Shown piece by piece: positions 27,800 through 37,038 of a stretch of 64,000 nucleotides of DNA. The number at the start of each line of letters is the position of its first letter. Position 1 is the first letter of the stretch. The stretch is from Bacteroidaceae bacterium. GTDB lineage: Bacteria > Bacteroidota > Bacteroidia > Bacteroidales > Bacteroidaceae. The notes beneath the pieces are model-generated. The model did no database searches, had not been told where the DNA came from, and was given only the letters and a program-made list of their open reading frames with translations. The stretch is from contig JAFSPM010000045.1 of assembly GCA_017442855.1 (NCBI GenBank), positions 248,001 through 312,000 on the forward strand. The letters are read 5' to 3'. Both the position numbers and the translations under genes were made by a program.

Positions 27800-30049
27800 T
27801 CAGAACTCAAATCCTAGATTCAAATAGAAATAGGTTTTCTTGGTGTGGTTGCTATAACCCAGTGTGGCTCCAACAGGACCAAACATGGTGTTATAGTAAT
27901 AAGCTATCTGCGCGCCAAAAAGCGTCTTGTTGTCAAACAGGTTCTTCAGCTTATCAGCTTGCTGGCCTCCAGCCACACGCAGCAAAAAGTAGTGGTGGTT
28001 GCCAATACGCTCTTGCGCCTGCAACTGTGCCGCCATAAAATGACGGTTCAGATACTCCAAATGTCCTATTCCAGCAAAAGGCATCTGCTGCTCCACATAA
28101 TGACCGAACCATTCGCCACCGACAGTGTTGCCAAACACAGCAGGCACCACATCGCCGAAAAGCAGTCGTCCATAGAGCATCGGCTGCAAGGTGAAACGCT
28201 TCGTCAAAGCAAACGATATACGCCAATTGGCATTCACTTCATTCATACCTGGTTTCCGACCCAGCTTGTTGCCGTCAGCATCACGCACGTTCAGTTTGGC
28301 AAAGTCGTTGGTCACATAGGCATATTCAGCCTTGAAGCGGGCACCACGAGTAGGGAAGTACCAATTGTCCTCACTGTTGTAGGTTATACGGGCACGGTAA
28401 CTGAAGAAGTGCTCGTTCTTGAGTGTTATCTGCTTTGATTGGTCAGAACCTAACTTGCTGCGATAGTGCATATAGTCCCAACGCAAACCCATCTGGATGT
28501 TAAAGTTGCGCAGGTCGAAGTTGAGGGGCAGAAACTCAGCCTGCATCTGGTTGTATTGGATGTTGTAATCCCTTTTGCCTTGCATATACACGTCCACATC
28601 CTTGCGATAGAAAGTATAGCTCAGGGCGGGGCGGGTGAAACTGCGTGGATGCACAGTAATCTCGGCACGGGTCATGATGTTCTTGCCCAATCGTACAGTA
28701 ACATCCGTATTGACAGGCATGGAAGTGTTCAATGGGATATCAAGCCCCAACTGCAATGCAGCATATTCCTCGGTGTCAAAGCGAATACCAGCATGCAGTT
28801 GCAAAGTCTTTCGGTTGCCCGCAGAAAGCACCACACGCATCCCATCGCCATCAGGCTCCATCCTGCACTCGGCGGTTTGGTAAAACAGATCCACACGCAT
28901 GGTGGTAGTCAGTTGCTGCTCCAGTTCGGCATCAATGCTGTCTGTTTTGTTCAGGTGGAACTTCTGACGCAGGTAACGCTCAGCTTGAGGTGTCATATTC
29001 TCGAAGGTAAAGCCTGTCACATAACGCTTTTCGGTCAGTACCTGCGGGCGCAGCGGATAGTATTTTTTTGGACGGAATGAATCGTCAATGCCGATGCGTT
29101 TCTTCAGGGCCATGATGTCATCCCAGTGTTGTCTTGCAATCTCCTCGCCACGCATGATAAGCGTATCAATGGCGGTAGCCGAGAAACTGGCCGTGCTATA
29201 ACCCCTTGTATCTACTTGTAGGTGCAGGTCGGTTATCTCGAGGTTCTCTTCTACCTTGTTCTTACAGTTGATGTCGATAATTTGGTTGAGGATGCTCATC
29301 GTACCTTCCAGGTCGTCAGCCACTTTCGGGTCGGTTTGTACAGTCACGCCAATGATGATGTCAGCCCCCATCTCACGAGCCAAATCGGCAGGATAGTTGT
29401 TCTTCAAACCGCCATCCACCAGCACCATATCGCCTAATCTCACAGGCGAGAAAGCTGCAGGAATGGACATAGAGGCACGCATGGCCTGCGGCAAACGTCC
29501 GCTGTGGAAATCCACCTCGCTATTGTCGATGATATTGGTAGCCACACAAGCAAAAGGAATGCGCAAGTCTTTTGAAAAATCAAGTGAGTCAGTATAGCCT
29601 GTACAGAGCCTTTGGAACAGCTCCGCTAAGTTCTTGCCCTTGATCAGTCCGCCGGCATTCTCAGCACGCTTGCCAATGGCCATGCCAGTAGAAATGATAT
29701 ATGTATTCTGCTTCTTGCGGTCGTCAATGCTCTGGTTACGCATATTTTCCTTATCGGTAATGACATAGCTCCAGTCCTGCATCCTTACAATTGAGTCGAG
29801 CGAGTTGGCATTATAGCCTATGGCATATAGTCCGCCTACGATGCTACCCATAGACGTACCCGTGATGACATCAACAGGAATGCCGGCTTCCTCCAGTACC
29901 TTCAATACGCCGATATGAGCCATGCCCTTGGCACCACCGCCACTCAGCACAACGCCTACTTTTTTTCGTTCACTCCGTGTCTGTTCGTTTTCTGCATTCA
30001 GGGTGCCACACATCAGTACAGCCACCAGTATCAACCATAGTTTTTTCAT
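27800..30049 (-). CDS. Patatin-like phospholipase with outer-membrane barrel
   Basis: The 749-residue protein has a signal peptide (1-19) and an N-terminal patatin domain: oxyanion loop SGGGAKG (36-42), nucleophile GTSMG (Ser66) and catalytic Asp212 in VDGGLKNNYP. A POTRA-like segment (about 330-400) and a BamA-type C-terminal barrel ending in YFYLNLGFEF follow. This is the type V-like patatin arrangement (PlpD/RssA-BamA type), with the lipase tethered to or exported by its own barrel. It follows the PqqD-like gene by 23 bp. Confidence 0.92.
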   Translation of the reverse strand: MKKLWLILVAVLMCGTLNAENEQTRSERKKVGVVLSGGGAKGMAHIGVLKVLEEAGIPVDVITGTSMGSIVGGLYAIGYNANSLDSIVRMQDWSYVITDKENMRNQSIDDRKKQNTYIISTGMAIGKRAENAGGLIKGKNLAELFQRLCTGYTDSLDFSKDLRIPFACVATNIIDNSEVDFHSGRLPQAMRASMSIPAAFSPVRLGDMVLVDGGLKNNYPADLAREMGADIIIGVTVQTDPKVADDLEGTMSILNQIIDINCKNKVEENLEITDLHLQVDTRGYSTASFSATAIDTLIMRGEEIARQHWDDIMALKKRIGIDDSFRPKKYYPLRPQVLTEKRYVTGFTFENMTPQAERYLRQKFHLNKTDSIDAELEQQLTTTMRVDLFYQTAECRMEPDGDGMRVVLSAGNRKTLQLHAGIRFDTEEYAALQLGLDIPLNTSMPVNTDVTVRLGKNIMTRAEITVHPRSFTRPALSYTFYRKDVDVYMQGKRDYNIQYNQMQAEFLPLNFDLRNFNIQMGLRWDYMHYRSKLGSDQSKQITLKNEHFFSYRARITYNSEDNWYFPTRGARFKAEYAYVTNDFAKLNVRDADGNKLGRKPGMNEVNANWRISFALTKRFTLQPMLYGRLLFGDVVPAVFGNTVGGEWFGHYVEQQMPFAGIGHLEYLNRHFMAAQLQAQERIGNHHYFLLRVAGGQQADKLKNLFDNKTLFGAQIAYYYNTMFGPVGATLGYSNHTKKTYFYLNLGFEF

Positions 30050-30072
30050 TGTTTAGCGGTATTGTTGATAAT

Positions 30073-30318
30073 TTAGTATGCTGCCAGTTCACTGTAGAAA
30101 TTGCTTACTTGCTCTTTCATTTCATCATGGGTAGTATCATAGCATTCTGCAAGTAGGGGCACCAGTTCATCCTGTGTTTTGCCCTCCATATAAGCCCTTA
30201 GTATATCAGTGCCTAGCTTGTTCAGCGACATCACCTTCTTCACCTTGAGTGTATCTTTCTCCTTGAATACCACCACAAAATGGTCAGCTAATTCAGCAAT
30301 CTCAACTTTATATTTCAT
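30073..30318 (-). CDS. PqqD-like small protein
   Basis: This 81-residue protein resembles PqqD/RRE-type domains: two or three strands (HFVVVFKEKDTLKVKKVMSLN) then helices with the pattern LNKLGTDILRAYMEGKTQDEL. PqqD domains bind leader peptides of ribosomal natural products, but stand-alone relatives also occur outside such clusters. No radical-SAM or peptide gene is adjacent; it precedes the patatin gene on one transcript. The assignment is by pattern and moderate. Confidence 0.6.
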   Translation of the reverse strand: MKYKVEIAELADHFVVVFKEKDTLKVKKVMSLNKLGTDILRAYMEGKTQDELVPLLAECYDTTHDEMKEQVSNFYSELAAY

Positions 30319-30341
30319 ATCTTTATAATTATTATTCTCCG

Positions 30342-30372
30342 CTAAGGTACTACAATTCGTGTATTCTGCAAA
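30342..30372 (-). promoter_or_regulatory. Promoter of the PqqD-like/patatin unit
   Basis: On the minus strand TTTG (30372-30369) and TACCTTAG (30349-30342) are 19 bp apart, just upstream of the PqqD-like start. Confidence 0.55.
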
Positions 30373-30435
30373 AAATGATGTTTTATTTTTATAATAATGC
30401 CTCTTTTCCGCCCATTTTTAAAGGAATGCCTTCCA

Positions 30436-30640
30436 CAGATTGTCGCAGTATCTGTTACGTGTCGTTCCAAAGCCTCCTATGAGTCATCGCAGTATCTCCT
30501 ATGGGGGTATGGCAGATACTGCGACGGGTGATAGCAGATACTGCGGCGAGTGGTAGGAAGCTTTCCGTCACCTGATAGCAAGCTTTACTGTCACTCATAG
30601 CTAGTTTTCCGACGACTGAAAGCAGGCATTATACACTTTA
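30436..30640. repeat. Cluster of inverted and direct short repeats
   Basis: The core CGCAGTATCT occurs twice forward (30445, 30489) and twice reversed as GCAGATACTGCG (30512-30523, 30534-30545), so the pairs can fold on each other. Beyond it GAAGCTTTCC, AGCAAGCTTTACT and two GTCAC words form a second imperfect set. No reading frame fits. It fills most of the 446-bp gap between the PqqD-like gene and the thioesterase. Confidence 0.65.
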
Positions 30641-30697
30641 TCGATGAAAAATGGGTATGGTTTAATAAAGTGAGGGTATATAAATGATACTATTTTT

Positions 30698-30729
30698 TTT
30701 GTAATGCCAATTTTAATTCATTATCTTTG
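30698..30729 (+). promoter_or_regulatory. Thioesterase promoter
   Basis: TTTG (30698-30701) and TATCTTTG (30722-30729) with a 20-bp gap match the consensus; the start codon is 39 bp downstream. Confidence 0.8.
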
Positions 30730-30767
30730 CCAGAAGAATAAACTATAGGATTCATATAAATATTGTG

Positions 30768-31154
30768 ATGGACGTAATAGAGTTAATGAATCGTGATAAG
30801 TTTGCAGCGAATGCGGGTTGCAAGATAACCGATGTGGATGAACGACATGCAGTGGCTGAGATGACGGTGACGTCTGAGCACCTGAATGGCGGTGGTGTTT
30901 GTCAGGGTGGAGCGCTTTTTACACTGGGTGATCTGGCCATTGCTGCCTTGGTGAATAGTGGCGGGCGACTAACTTTTGGCATCAGTAATAACATTACATT
31001 TGTTTCAAGTGCCAATGTGGGTGATCATCTTCGAGCTGAAGCGGTATGGGTGGCTGACCATCATAAAATTCCTTCTGCAGAGGCAAGGGTGACGAATCAA
31101 GAAGGGCGCCTAATCTGTCATATTACTGGAATGGGGTATAGAAAGACAACATGA
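30768..31154 (+). CDS. PaaI-type hotdog thioesterase
   Basis: The protein of 128 residues is a single hotdog fold. The family motif HLNGGGVCQGGALFTLGDLA (about 44-63) contains the conserved HxNxxG...HGG-like loop, here with Gln in place of the second His, and the catalytic Asp of GD. Such enzymes hydrolyse acyl-CoA, often phenylacetyl- or hydroxybenzoyl-CoA. A GTG three bases upstream is an alternative start. No phenylacetate genes are near, so the substrate is open. Confidence 0.88.
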   Translation: MDVIELMNRDKFAANAGCKITDVDERHAVAEMTVTSEHLNGGGVCQGGALFTLGDLAIAALVNSGGRLTFGISNNITFVSSANVGDHLRAEAVWVADHHKIPSAEARVTNQEGRLICHITGMGYRKTT

Positions 31155-31168
31155 AAAGCGCATTTTTA

Positions 31169-31200
31169 TTTGCTTTTGTCTTTGACATCCCTTATCTTTG
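31169..31200 (+). promoter_or_regulatory. tRNA-Gly promoter
   Basis: TTTG (31169-31172), 20 bp, TATCTTTG (31193-31200); the tRNA starts 19 bp later. Confidence 0.8.
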
Positions 31201-31218
31201 CATCCGCTTAACTTGATT

Positions 31219-31291
31219 GCGGCAGTAGCTCAGTTGGCAGAGCGTTGGCTTCCCAAGCCGAAGGTCGCGGGTTCGAACCCCGTTTGCCGCT
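31219..31291 (+). tRNA. tRNA-Gly (CCC)
   Basis: The 73-nt cloverleaf has acceptor GCGGCAG/TTGCCGC, D-arm GCTC/GAGC, anticodon stem TTGGC/GCCGA with loop TTCCCAA (anticodon CCC), and T-arm GCGGG/CCCGT with TTCGAAC. CCA is not encoded. Confidence 0.96.
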
Positions 31292-31298
31292 CCTATGT

Positions 31299-31336
31299 GA
31301 TGCACTTCTTTATGAAAAGGAGTGCATCTTTTTTTT
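31299..31336 (+). terminator. tRNA-Gly terminator
   Basis: GATGCACT (31299-31306) pairs with AGTGCATC (31321-31328), followed by eight T residues. The T-run overlaps the -33 box of the next promoter. Confidence 0.85.
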
Positions 31337-31364
31337 GTGATTTCATAAATAGATTGTATCTTTA
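31334..31364 (+). promoter_or_regulatory. Promoter of the GH88 gene
   Basis: TTTG (31334-31337), 19 bp, TATCTTTA (31357-31364). It is placed directly on the tRNA terminator. Confidence 0.7.
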
Positions 31365-31398
31365 CGCAGAAATCTACCTATAAAGAATAGTGATTAGG

Positions 31399-32622
31399 AT
31401 GAATATCAAACGACTGATGGTGATAGCTGCCCTGTGTGTGACGCAGATGATGAGTGCACAAACGGTGGGGAATAACGAGCAGAATACGGACGGCATTTTC
31501 GCTCAGGTAGAGATGAGGATGCGCTATTTGTTGCAGCAGACGGAACAACTGCGGAAGGTTACTCCTGACAAGGGGAAACTGATGCCTCGTAGTGTGGAGA
31601 AGGACGGGAGCCTGAGGTTGGTGAACATTGGCGACTGGTGTTCAGGATTCTTCGCTGGTGAGCTATGGATGATGTACCGCTATACGAATGATGCTTTCTG
31701 GCGCGAACGGGCGGTGTCGAACACATGGAAGTTGGAGGACAATAAATGGAACGCCAGCAGTCATGACCTGGGCTTTATGATGTATAACGCTTTCGGTAAG
31801 GCGTGGGAGGTGACTAACGAACAGTCATATAGAGATGTAGTGGTACAGGCGGCCAAGACATTGGCAACTCGTTTTGACGAGAAGGTGGGATGCATCCGTT
31901 CGTGGAGCTGGGGCACACCTGAGCGATGGCAATATGCTGTGATCATTGATAATATGATGAATCTGGAGCTGCTGTTTGAGGCTTCGCGACTGACGGGTGA
32001 TGAGCAATACCGTAACATAGCCGTGAGTCATGCAAATGTGACGATGCGTAATCATTTCCGTGAGGATGGGGCGTCGTATCATGTAGTGGATTATAACCCA
32101 CAGGCCGGCAGTGTAATTAAACGTATCACCCATCAAGGACTGTTCGACGAGTCGGTGTGGAGCAGGGGACAGGCGTGGGGCTTGTATGGCTACACGATGT
32201 GCTACAGATATACACAGGACAAGGCTTATCTGGAACAGGCGTGCAAGATTGCGAAGTTCTGGTTCTCCCAAAGACTGTTGCCTGATGACCTGATACCTTA
32301 TTGGGATATGCGAGATCCTGCTATTCCGAATGCTCCTCGTGATGCATCAGCTGCTGCTATCATTGCCTCGGCACTGTATGAGTTGGCGGATTATGTGGAA
32401 AGTCCGGAAGCGGCCGAATACCACCGTTTGGCTGATAAGATCGTGGATTCGTTGAGTAATGACTATCTGACTGAGCCCCAGGATAAACAAGGATTCTTGT
32501 TGCTGCATTCTACGGGCAACTATCCTGCAAACGATGAGATAGATGTGCCTATCATCTATGCTGATTACTATTATTTGGAAGCGCTGTTGAGAAGGGCTGG
32601 AATAAAAATGAATAAACAATAA
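31399..32622 (+). CDS. GH88 unsaturated glucuronyl hydrolase, exported
   Basis: GH88 enzymes remove the unsaturated uronic acid left by polysaccharide lyases. The ATG at 31399 gives a signal peptide (cleavage after MMSAQ); a GTG at 31390 is the alternative. The 407-residue protein has the two family Asp motifs: SSHDLGFMMY (Asp123) and IIDNMMNLELLF (Asp184). The alpha/alpha-barrel aromatic motifs WSRGQAWGLYG and DASAAAIIASALYEL are also present. It is probably periplasmic, and is followed 11 bp later by an exported oxidoreductase. Confidence 0.92.
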   Translation: MNIKRLMVIAALCVTQMMSAQTVGNNEQNTDGIFAQVEMRMRYLLQQTEQLRKVTPDKGKLMPRSVEKDGSLRLVNIGDWCSGFFAGELWMMYRYTNDAFWRERAVSNTWKLEDNKWNASSHDLGFMMYNAFGKAWEVTNEQSYRDVVVQAAKTLATRFDEKVGCIRSWSWGTPERWQYAVIIDNMMNLELLFEASRLTGDEQYRNIAVSHANVTMRNHFREDGASYHVVDYNPQAGSVIKRITHQGLFDESVWSRGQAWGLYGYTMCYRYTQDKAYLEQACKIAKFWFSQRLLPDDLIPYWDMRDPAIPNAPRDASAAAIIASALYELADYVESPEAAEYHRLADKIVDSLSNDYLTEPQDKQGFLLLHSTGNYPANDEIDVPIIYADYYYLEALLRRAGIKMNKQ

Positions 32623-32633
32623 AACATATAACA

Positions 32634-34046
32634 ATGGAAAACAAGGAAAAGAAAGCTATTAGCCGACGCCGATTCTTAGGCTTAATGGGAGCTGGGGCAG
32701 CAGCCGCTGGTGCTATGACAATGACGGGGTGCGGCAACAAACAGAATGCGATGTATGATCCTGCGGGACATCACTCTACTCCTGTGCCTGGAGCCGACCA
32801 GATGACGTATCGTTCATGGCCTAATCTGGACAACGACCGCATTTCGTTGTTGGGCTACGGATGTATGCGTTGGCCAATGATCAATGATGCTGACGGTAGA
32901 CCACAAGCCGTTGATCAGGAGCGTGTGAATGAGCTGATTGACTATGCTATGGCTCATGGTGTTAATTATTACGATACATCACCTGCGTATTGCATGGGTC
33001 TTTCGGAAAAGGCCACTGGTGATGCACTGAAGAAATATCCGCGTGAGTCATATTACATCGCTACGAAGTTGTCGAACTTTGACCCAAGAACGCATAGTTA
33101 TGAAGGGTCTAAGTTGATGTATGAGAACTCTTTCAAGGAACTCTCGACCGACTATATAGACTACTACTTGTTGCATGTGATGGGACAAGGTGGTTTGGCT
33201 ATGTCAAAGCGTCGTTTCTTTGAGAATGGCATGTATGATTTTCTGCTCAAAGAGAAGGAGGCGGGTAGAATTCGTCATCTGGGCTATTCTTTCCATGGTG
33301 ATCAGGAGACGTTTGACTGGACAATGGAGGAACATGACAAGGGTAATTTCCATTGGGACTTTGTGCAGATTCAGATGAATTACCTGGATTGGCATCATGC
33401 TGTTGGGGCATCGATGACAGCAGAGTATATGTATACTGAACTAACCAAACGCGACATTCCTGTGGTGATTATGGAGCCGTTGCTGGGTGGTCGTTTGGCG
33501 AATATACCTAATCATTTGGTGGCACGACTGAAACAGGCTGAGCCTGAGAATAGTGTGGCATCGTGGGCTTTCCGTTTCTGTGGCTCACATACCAATGTGT
33601 ATTGTGCTTTGAGTGGTATGACGTATATGGAGAACCTACAGGATAATATCCGTAGTTTTGCTCCGTTGAAGGAGTTGACGGATGAGGAGAAGGAGTTCCT
33701 GTATGTGACGGCTGACTTGATGCAGGACTATCCTACAGTGCCTTGCAACCAGTGCAACTATTGCATGCCTTGTCCTTATGGATTAGATATTCCAGGTATC
33801 TTGACACACTACAACAAGTGTGTGAATCAGGGATATCTGCCAGAATCTCAGCAGGACGCTAACTATCGTGAGGCGCGTCAGGCGTTCCTCGTGGGGTATG
33901 ATCGTACGGTGCCAAGAATGCGACAGGCTTCGCATTGTACAAATTGCAATCAGTGCTCGCCGCATTGTCCGCAAATGATTAACATTCCTGACTGGATGAA
34001 TAGGATAGACGATTTTGTTGAGAAACTCAAGCAAAATACATTGTAA
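32634..34046 (+). CDS. Tat-exported aldo/keto reductase with C-terminal ferredoxin domain
   Basis: The N-terminus has a twin-arginine motif SRRRFLGL and a hydrophobic stretch ending in a lipobox-like MTGC. Residues 55-350 form an aldo/keto reductase barrel (LGYGCMRWP, YDTSPAYCMGLSE with the catalytic Tyr). The C-terminus has two clusters of cysteines, CNQCNYCMPCPYG and CTNCNQCSPHCPQ, for 4Fe-4S clusters. This fusion is common in anaerobes. With the GH88 gene upstream it may act on freed sugars or uronates; that is inference. Confidence 0.92.
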   Translation: MENKEKKAISRRRFLGLMGAGAAAAGAMTMTGCGNKQNAMYDPAGHHSTPVPGADQMTYRSWPNLDNDRISLLGYGCMRWPMINDADGRPQAVDQERVNELIDYAMAHGVNYYDTSPAYCMGLSEKATGDALKKYPRESYYIATKLSNFDPRTHSYEGSKLMYENSFKELSTDYIDYYLLHVMGQGGLAMSKRRFFENGMYDFLLKEKEAGRIRHLGYSFHGDQETFDWTMEEHDKGNFHWDFVQIQMNYLDWHHAVGASMTAEYMYTELTKRDIPVVIMEPLLGGRLANIPNHLVARLKQAEPENSVASWAFRFCGSHTNVYCALSGMTYMENLQDNIRSFAPLKELTDEEKEFLYVTADLMQDYPTVPCNQCNYCMPCPYGLDIPGILTHYNKCVNQGYLPESQQDANYREARQAFLVGYDRTVPRMRQASHCTNCNQCSPHCPQMINIPDWMNRIDDFVEKLKQNTL

Positions 34047-34130
34047 CAGCAATTCCCCCGCGGCACGGGGGAATTTGCATGAATATGCATAGACGATTTT
34101 GTTGAAAAACTCAAGCAAAATACATTGTAA
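34005..34130 (+). repeat. Duplicated gene 3' end around a hairpin
   Basis: The last 42 bp of the aldo/keto reductase gene (34005-34046, encoding IDDFVEKLKQNTL and stop) recur at 34089-34130 with one change, GAG to GAA, which is synonymous. Between them is a perfect 9-bp hairpin, AATTCCCCC/GGGGGAATT (34051-34075). The second copy has no start codon and is not a gene. Confidence 0.9.
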
Positions 34131-34135
34131 AAGAA

Positions 34136-34164
34136 AAAGGCTGCAGAAATGCAGCCTTTGTTTT
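34136..34164. terminator. Convergent terminator
   Basis: AAAGGCTGCA (34136-34145) pairs perfectly with TGCAGCCTTT (34150-34159), followed by T residues on the plus strand and, on the minus strand, by a T-rich run; it serves both convergent genes. Confidence 0.88.
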
Positions 34165-36751
34165 AATTGCGGAATACTAAGCCTTCGCCAAACGAATCGA
34201 CTATGATTGGCTTAGTGCGATCAATTTCTTCGCCAAGAAGCTTGCGAGAGAGTTCGTTGAGCATGTAGTCCTGGATGGCACGTTTCACAGGACGAGCTCC
34301 GAACTCAGGATCGTAGCCTACATCAGCTAAGTAGTTGAGCGCATCGTCGGTAACCTCGAGCTCTACGCCATTGTCATGCAGCATACGCTTGACATTGTTC
34401 AACTGCAGGTTGACAATCTGTCGTATCTCGCTCTCGTTGAGCGGGGTAAACATGATGGTGTCGTCGATACGGTTGAGGAACTCAGGACGTATCTGCTTCT
34501 TCAGCATCTCCATGACGTTACGTTTGGTCTCGGCCAGCAGCTGTTGTTTATTGCTTTCGTTGAGTTGCGCCATCTGACTTTGGATATAGCTACTACCCAT
34601 GTTGGAAGTCATGATGATGATGGTGTTCTTGAAGTTGACCGTACGACCTTTGTTATCGGTCAGGCGTCCATCGTCCAATACCTGTAACAGGATGTTGAAC
34701 ACATCTGGATGCGCTTTCTCAATCTCGTCGAACAACACAACAGAGTAGGGCTTGTGGCGAACGGCCTCGGTAAGCTGACCACCTTCTTCATATCCTACGT
34801 AGCCCGGAGGCGCTCCGACAAGGCGAGATACAGTGAATTTCTCCTGATACTCACTCATATCAATACGCGTCATCATGCTCTCGTCGTCAAACAGGAACTC
34901 TGCCAACGCCTTTGCCAACTCGGTTTTACCGACACCTGTGGTTCCCAAGAACAGGAACGAGCCAATAGGTCGCTTCGGATCTTGTAAGCCTGCACGACTA
35001 CGACGCACAGCATCGGAGATGGCCTTGATGGCTTCGTCCTGACCGATGACACGCTTATGCAGTTCTTCTTCGAGATGTAGCAGTTTCTCACGCTCGCTCT
35101 GCATCATCTTGCTTACAGGAATGCCTGTCCAACGAGCCACCACCTCGGCTATATCTTCATCATCCACTTCCTCCTTAATCATAGCCTTATCGCCCTGTAA
35201 CTCGTGTAGTTTGCGCTGGGTATCTTCAATTTCCTGATTTAGGTTCTGTAACTTGCCATAACGAATCTCAGCCACCTTGCCATAGTCGCCTTCACGTTCT
35301 GCACGCTCGGCCTCAAACTTAAGACTTTCGATTTCCACCTTATTTTGCTGGATCTTATTGACCAACGTCTTCTCGTTTTGCCACTTAGCCTTGTACTGAC
35401 TTTCCTGTTCCTTGAGCTCCGCCAATTCTTTGCCAATCTGCTCAAGTTTAGGTTCATCGTTTTCACGCTTGATGGCCTCACGCTCAATCTCTAACTGTTT
35501 GATTTTACGGGTTATTTCATCCAGCTCTTCAGGCACTGAGTCAATCTCCATACGCAACTTAGCTGCTGCTTCGTCCATCAGATCGATAGCCTTATCAGGT
35601 AAGAAACGATCGGTGATATAACGGTTGCTCAGCTCTACGGCCGCAATGATGGCATCATCCTTGATTCGCACATGATGATGGTTTTCGTAACGCTCCTTCA
35701 AGCCTCTTAATATAGATATGGTGTCGAGCGTGCTTGGTTCGTCCACCATCACTACCTGGAAACGTCGTTCCAGTGCTTTGTCTTTCTCGAAATACTTCTG
35801 GTATTCGTCAAGGGTAGTGGCACCGATGCTACGCAACTCACCACGGGCCAATGCAGGCTTCAGGATATTGGCTGCATCCATAGCGCCTTCGCTCTTGCCG
35901 GCACCCACCAATGTATGTATCTCATCGATGAACAAGATAATGTTGCCTCCCGACTTCGTCACTTCGTTGATGACTGCTTTCAGTCGTTCCTCAAACTCGC
36001 CCTTGTACTTGGCTCCAGCAATCAATGCACCCATGTCGAGTGAATATACCTGCTTGTTTTTCAGATTTTCTGGTACGTCGCCTCTCAAGATACGATGTGC
36101 CAAACCCTCTACGATGGCCGTCTTACCAGTACCAGGTTCGCCAATCAGGATAGGGTTGTTCTTGGTGCGTCGGCTCAAGATCTGCAGTACACGACGAATC
36201 TCATCATCTCGTCCAATCACAGGGTCGAGCTTGCCGCTTCGAGCAGCCTCGTTCAGATTGATAGCATATTTGTCTAGGGCCTGGTAGGTGTCTTCAGACG
36301 ATTGTGAGTTGACTTTCTGTCCCTTACGCAGTTCGTCGATGGCGCTGGCCAGTTCTTTCTCAGTCATGCCATTATCCTTCAGTATGGTAGAAGCAGTGCT
36401 GTTCACCTTGAGCAAAGCCATCAAGATCGGTTCGATGGAAACAAACTCATCGCCCATCTTCTTGGAAATGTCCTCGGCCTGTTGCAACACACTATTGGCC
36501 TCACGGCTCAAGTAAGGTTCGCCTCCCTGTACCTTAGGCAGCTTGCTGATTTCCTGATCAAGACGCATGGAAACCTGATGCTCGTTCATGCCCAACTTCT
36601 GAAAGACGAACTTCATGATATTCTCTCCAGTTTGCATCACACCTTTGAGTAGATGCACTGGCTCGATGGTCTGCTGTCCCTGGCGTTCTACCAGATTCAC
36701 AGCCTCTTGCACAGCCTCCTGTGCTTTAATTGTATAATTCTTGAAATTCAT
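34163..36751 (-). CDS. clpB: Disaggregase ClpB
   Basis: ClpB (Hsp104 family) rescues aggregated proteins with DnaK. The 862-residue protein has a Clp N-domain, AAA1 with GEPGTGKTA, the long coiled-coil middle domain (about 405-525, many Glu/Lys heptads) that marks ClpB, and AAA2 with GTTGVGKTE. There is a strong AAAGGAG ribosome-binding site 8 bp before the start. The upstream DNA holds palindromes suited to heat-shock control. Confidence 0.97.
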   Translation of the reverse strand: MNFKNYTIKAQEAVQEAVNLVERQGQQTIEPVHLLKGVMQTGENIMKFVFQKLGMNEHQVSMRLDQEISKLPKVQGGEPYLSREANSVLQQAEDISKKMGDEFVSIEPILMALLKVNSTASTILKDNGMTEKELASAIDELRKGQKVNSQSSEDTYQALDKYAINLNEAARSGKLDPVIGRDDEIRRVLQILSRRTKNNPILIGEPGTGKTAIVEGLAHRILRGDVPENLKNKQVYSLDMGALIAGAKYKGEFEERLKAVINEVTKSGGNIILFIDEIHTLVGAGKSEGAMDAANILKPALARGELRSIGATTLDEYQKYFEKDKALERRFQVVMVDEPSTLDTISILRGLKERYENHHHVRIKDDAIIAAVELSNRYITDRFLPDKAIDLMDEAAAKLRMEIDSVPEELDEITRKIKQLEIEREAIKRENDEPKLEQIGKELAELKEQESQYKAKWQNEKTLVNKIQQNKVEIESLKFEAERAEREGDYGKVAEIRYGKLQNLNQEIEDTQRKLHELQGDKAMIKEEVDDEDIAEVVARWTGIPVSKMMQSEREKLLHLEEELHKRVIGQDEAIKAISDAVRRSRAGLQDPKRPIGSFLFLGTTGVGKTELAKALAEFLFDDESMMTRIDMSEYQEKFTVSRLVGAPPGYVGYEEGGQLTEAVRHKPYSVVLFDEIEKAHPDVFNILLQVLDDGRLTDNKGRTVNFKNTIIIMTSNMGSSYIQSQMAQLNESNKQQLLAETKRNVMEMLKKQIRPEFLNRIDDTIMFTPLNESEIRQIVNLQLNNVKRMLHDNGVELEVTDDALNYLADVGYDPEFGARPVKRAIQDYMLNELSRKLLGEEIDRTKPIIVDSFGEGLVFRN

Positions 36752-36900
36752 ATCTGATTCTCCTTTCTTCGTTAGTTTATTCGTGTTAGTTTTTCACCCT
36801 TAGCGGCGCAAATTGCTTGCCAACTGACACGTTCAGCCAAAATGACTGAACTGGCTGTTGTGAGAGCGACAAATTGTCGGTGTTGACCTTACTGTTTATC
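36752..36900 (-). promoter_or_regulatory. clpB upstream region with palindromes
   Basis: GTTCAG (36831-36836) and CTGAAC (36846-36851) form an inverted repeat within a wider CAGCC/GGCTG arrangement, and CGACAAATTGTCG (36867-36879) is a second palindrome. On the minus strand a possible promoter, TTTG then GCAATTTG 21 bp later, overlaps the first. It is not a CIRCE sequence. Heat-shock control is inferred from the gene. Confidence 0.5.
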
Positions 36901-36944
36901 GGCAAAAAAAAGAGGTTGTCATTAAAGATATTTAAGGAAATTGT

Positions 36945-36976
36945 TTTGACCTAATGATAGATTATCACTATTTTTG
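36945..36976 (+). promoter_or_regulatory. Glutathione peroxidase promoter
   Basis: TTTG (36945-36948), 20 bp, TATTTTTG (36969-36976). The start codon is 62 bp downstream. Confidence 0.75.
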
Positions 36977-37038
36977 TACTGATAAATTAATTTATTAGTT
37001 TCTATTAGAAGAAAGGATTTTAAATTTAATACAAAAGA

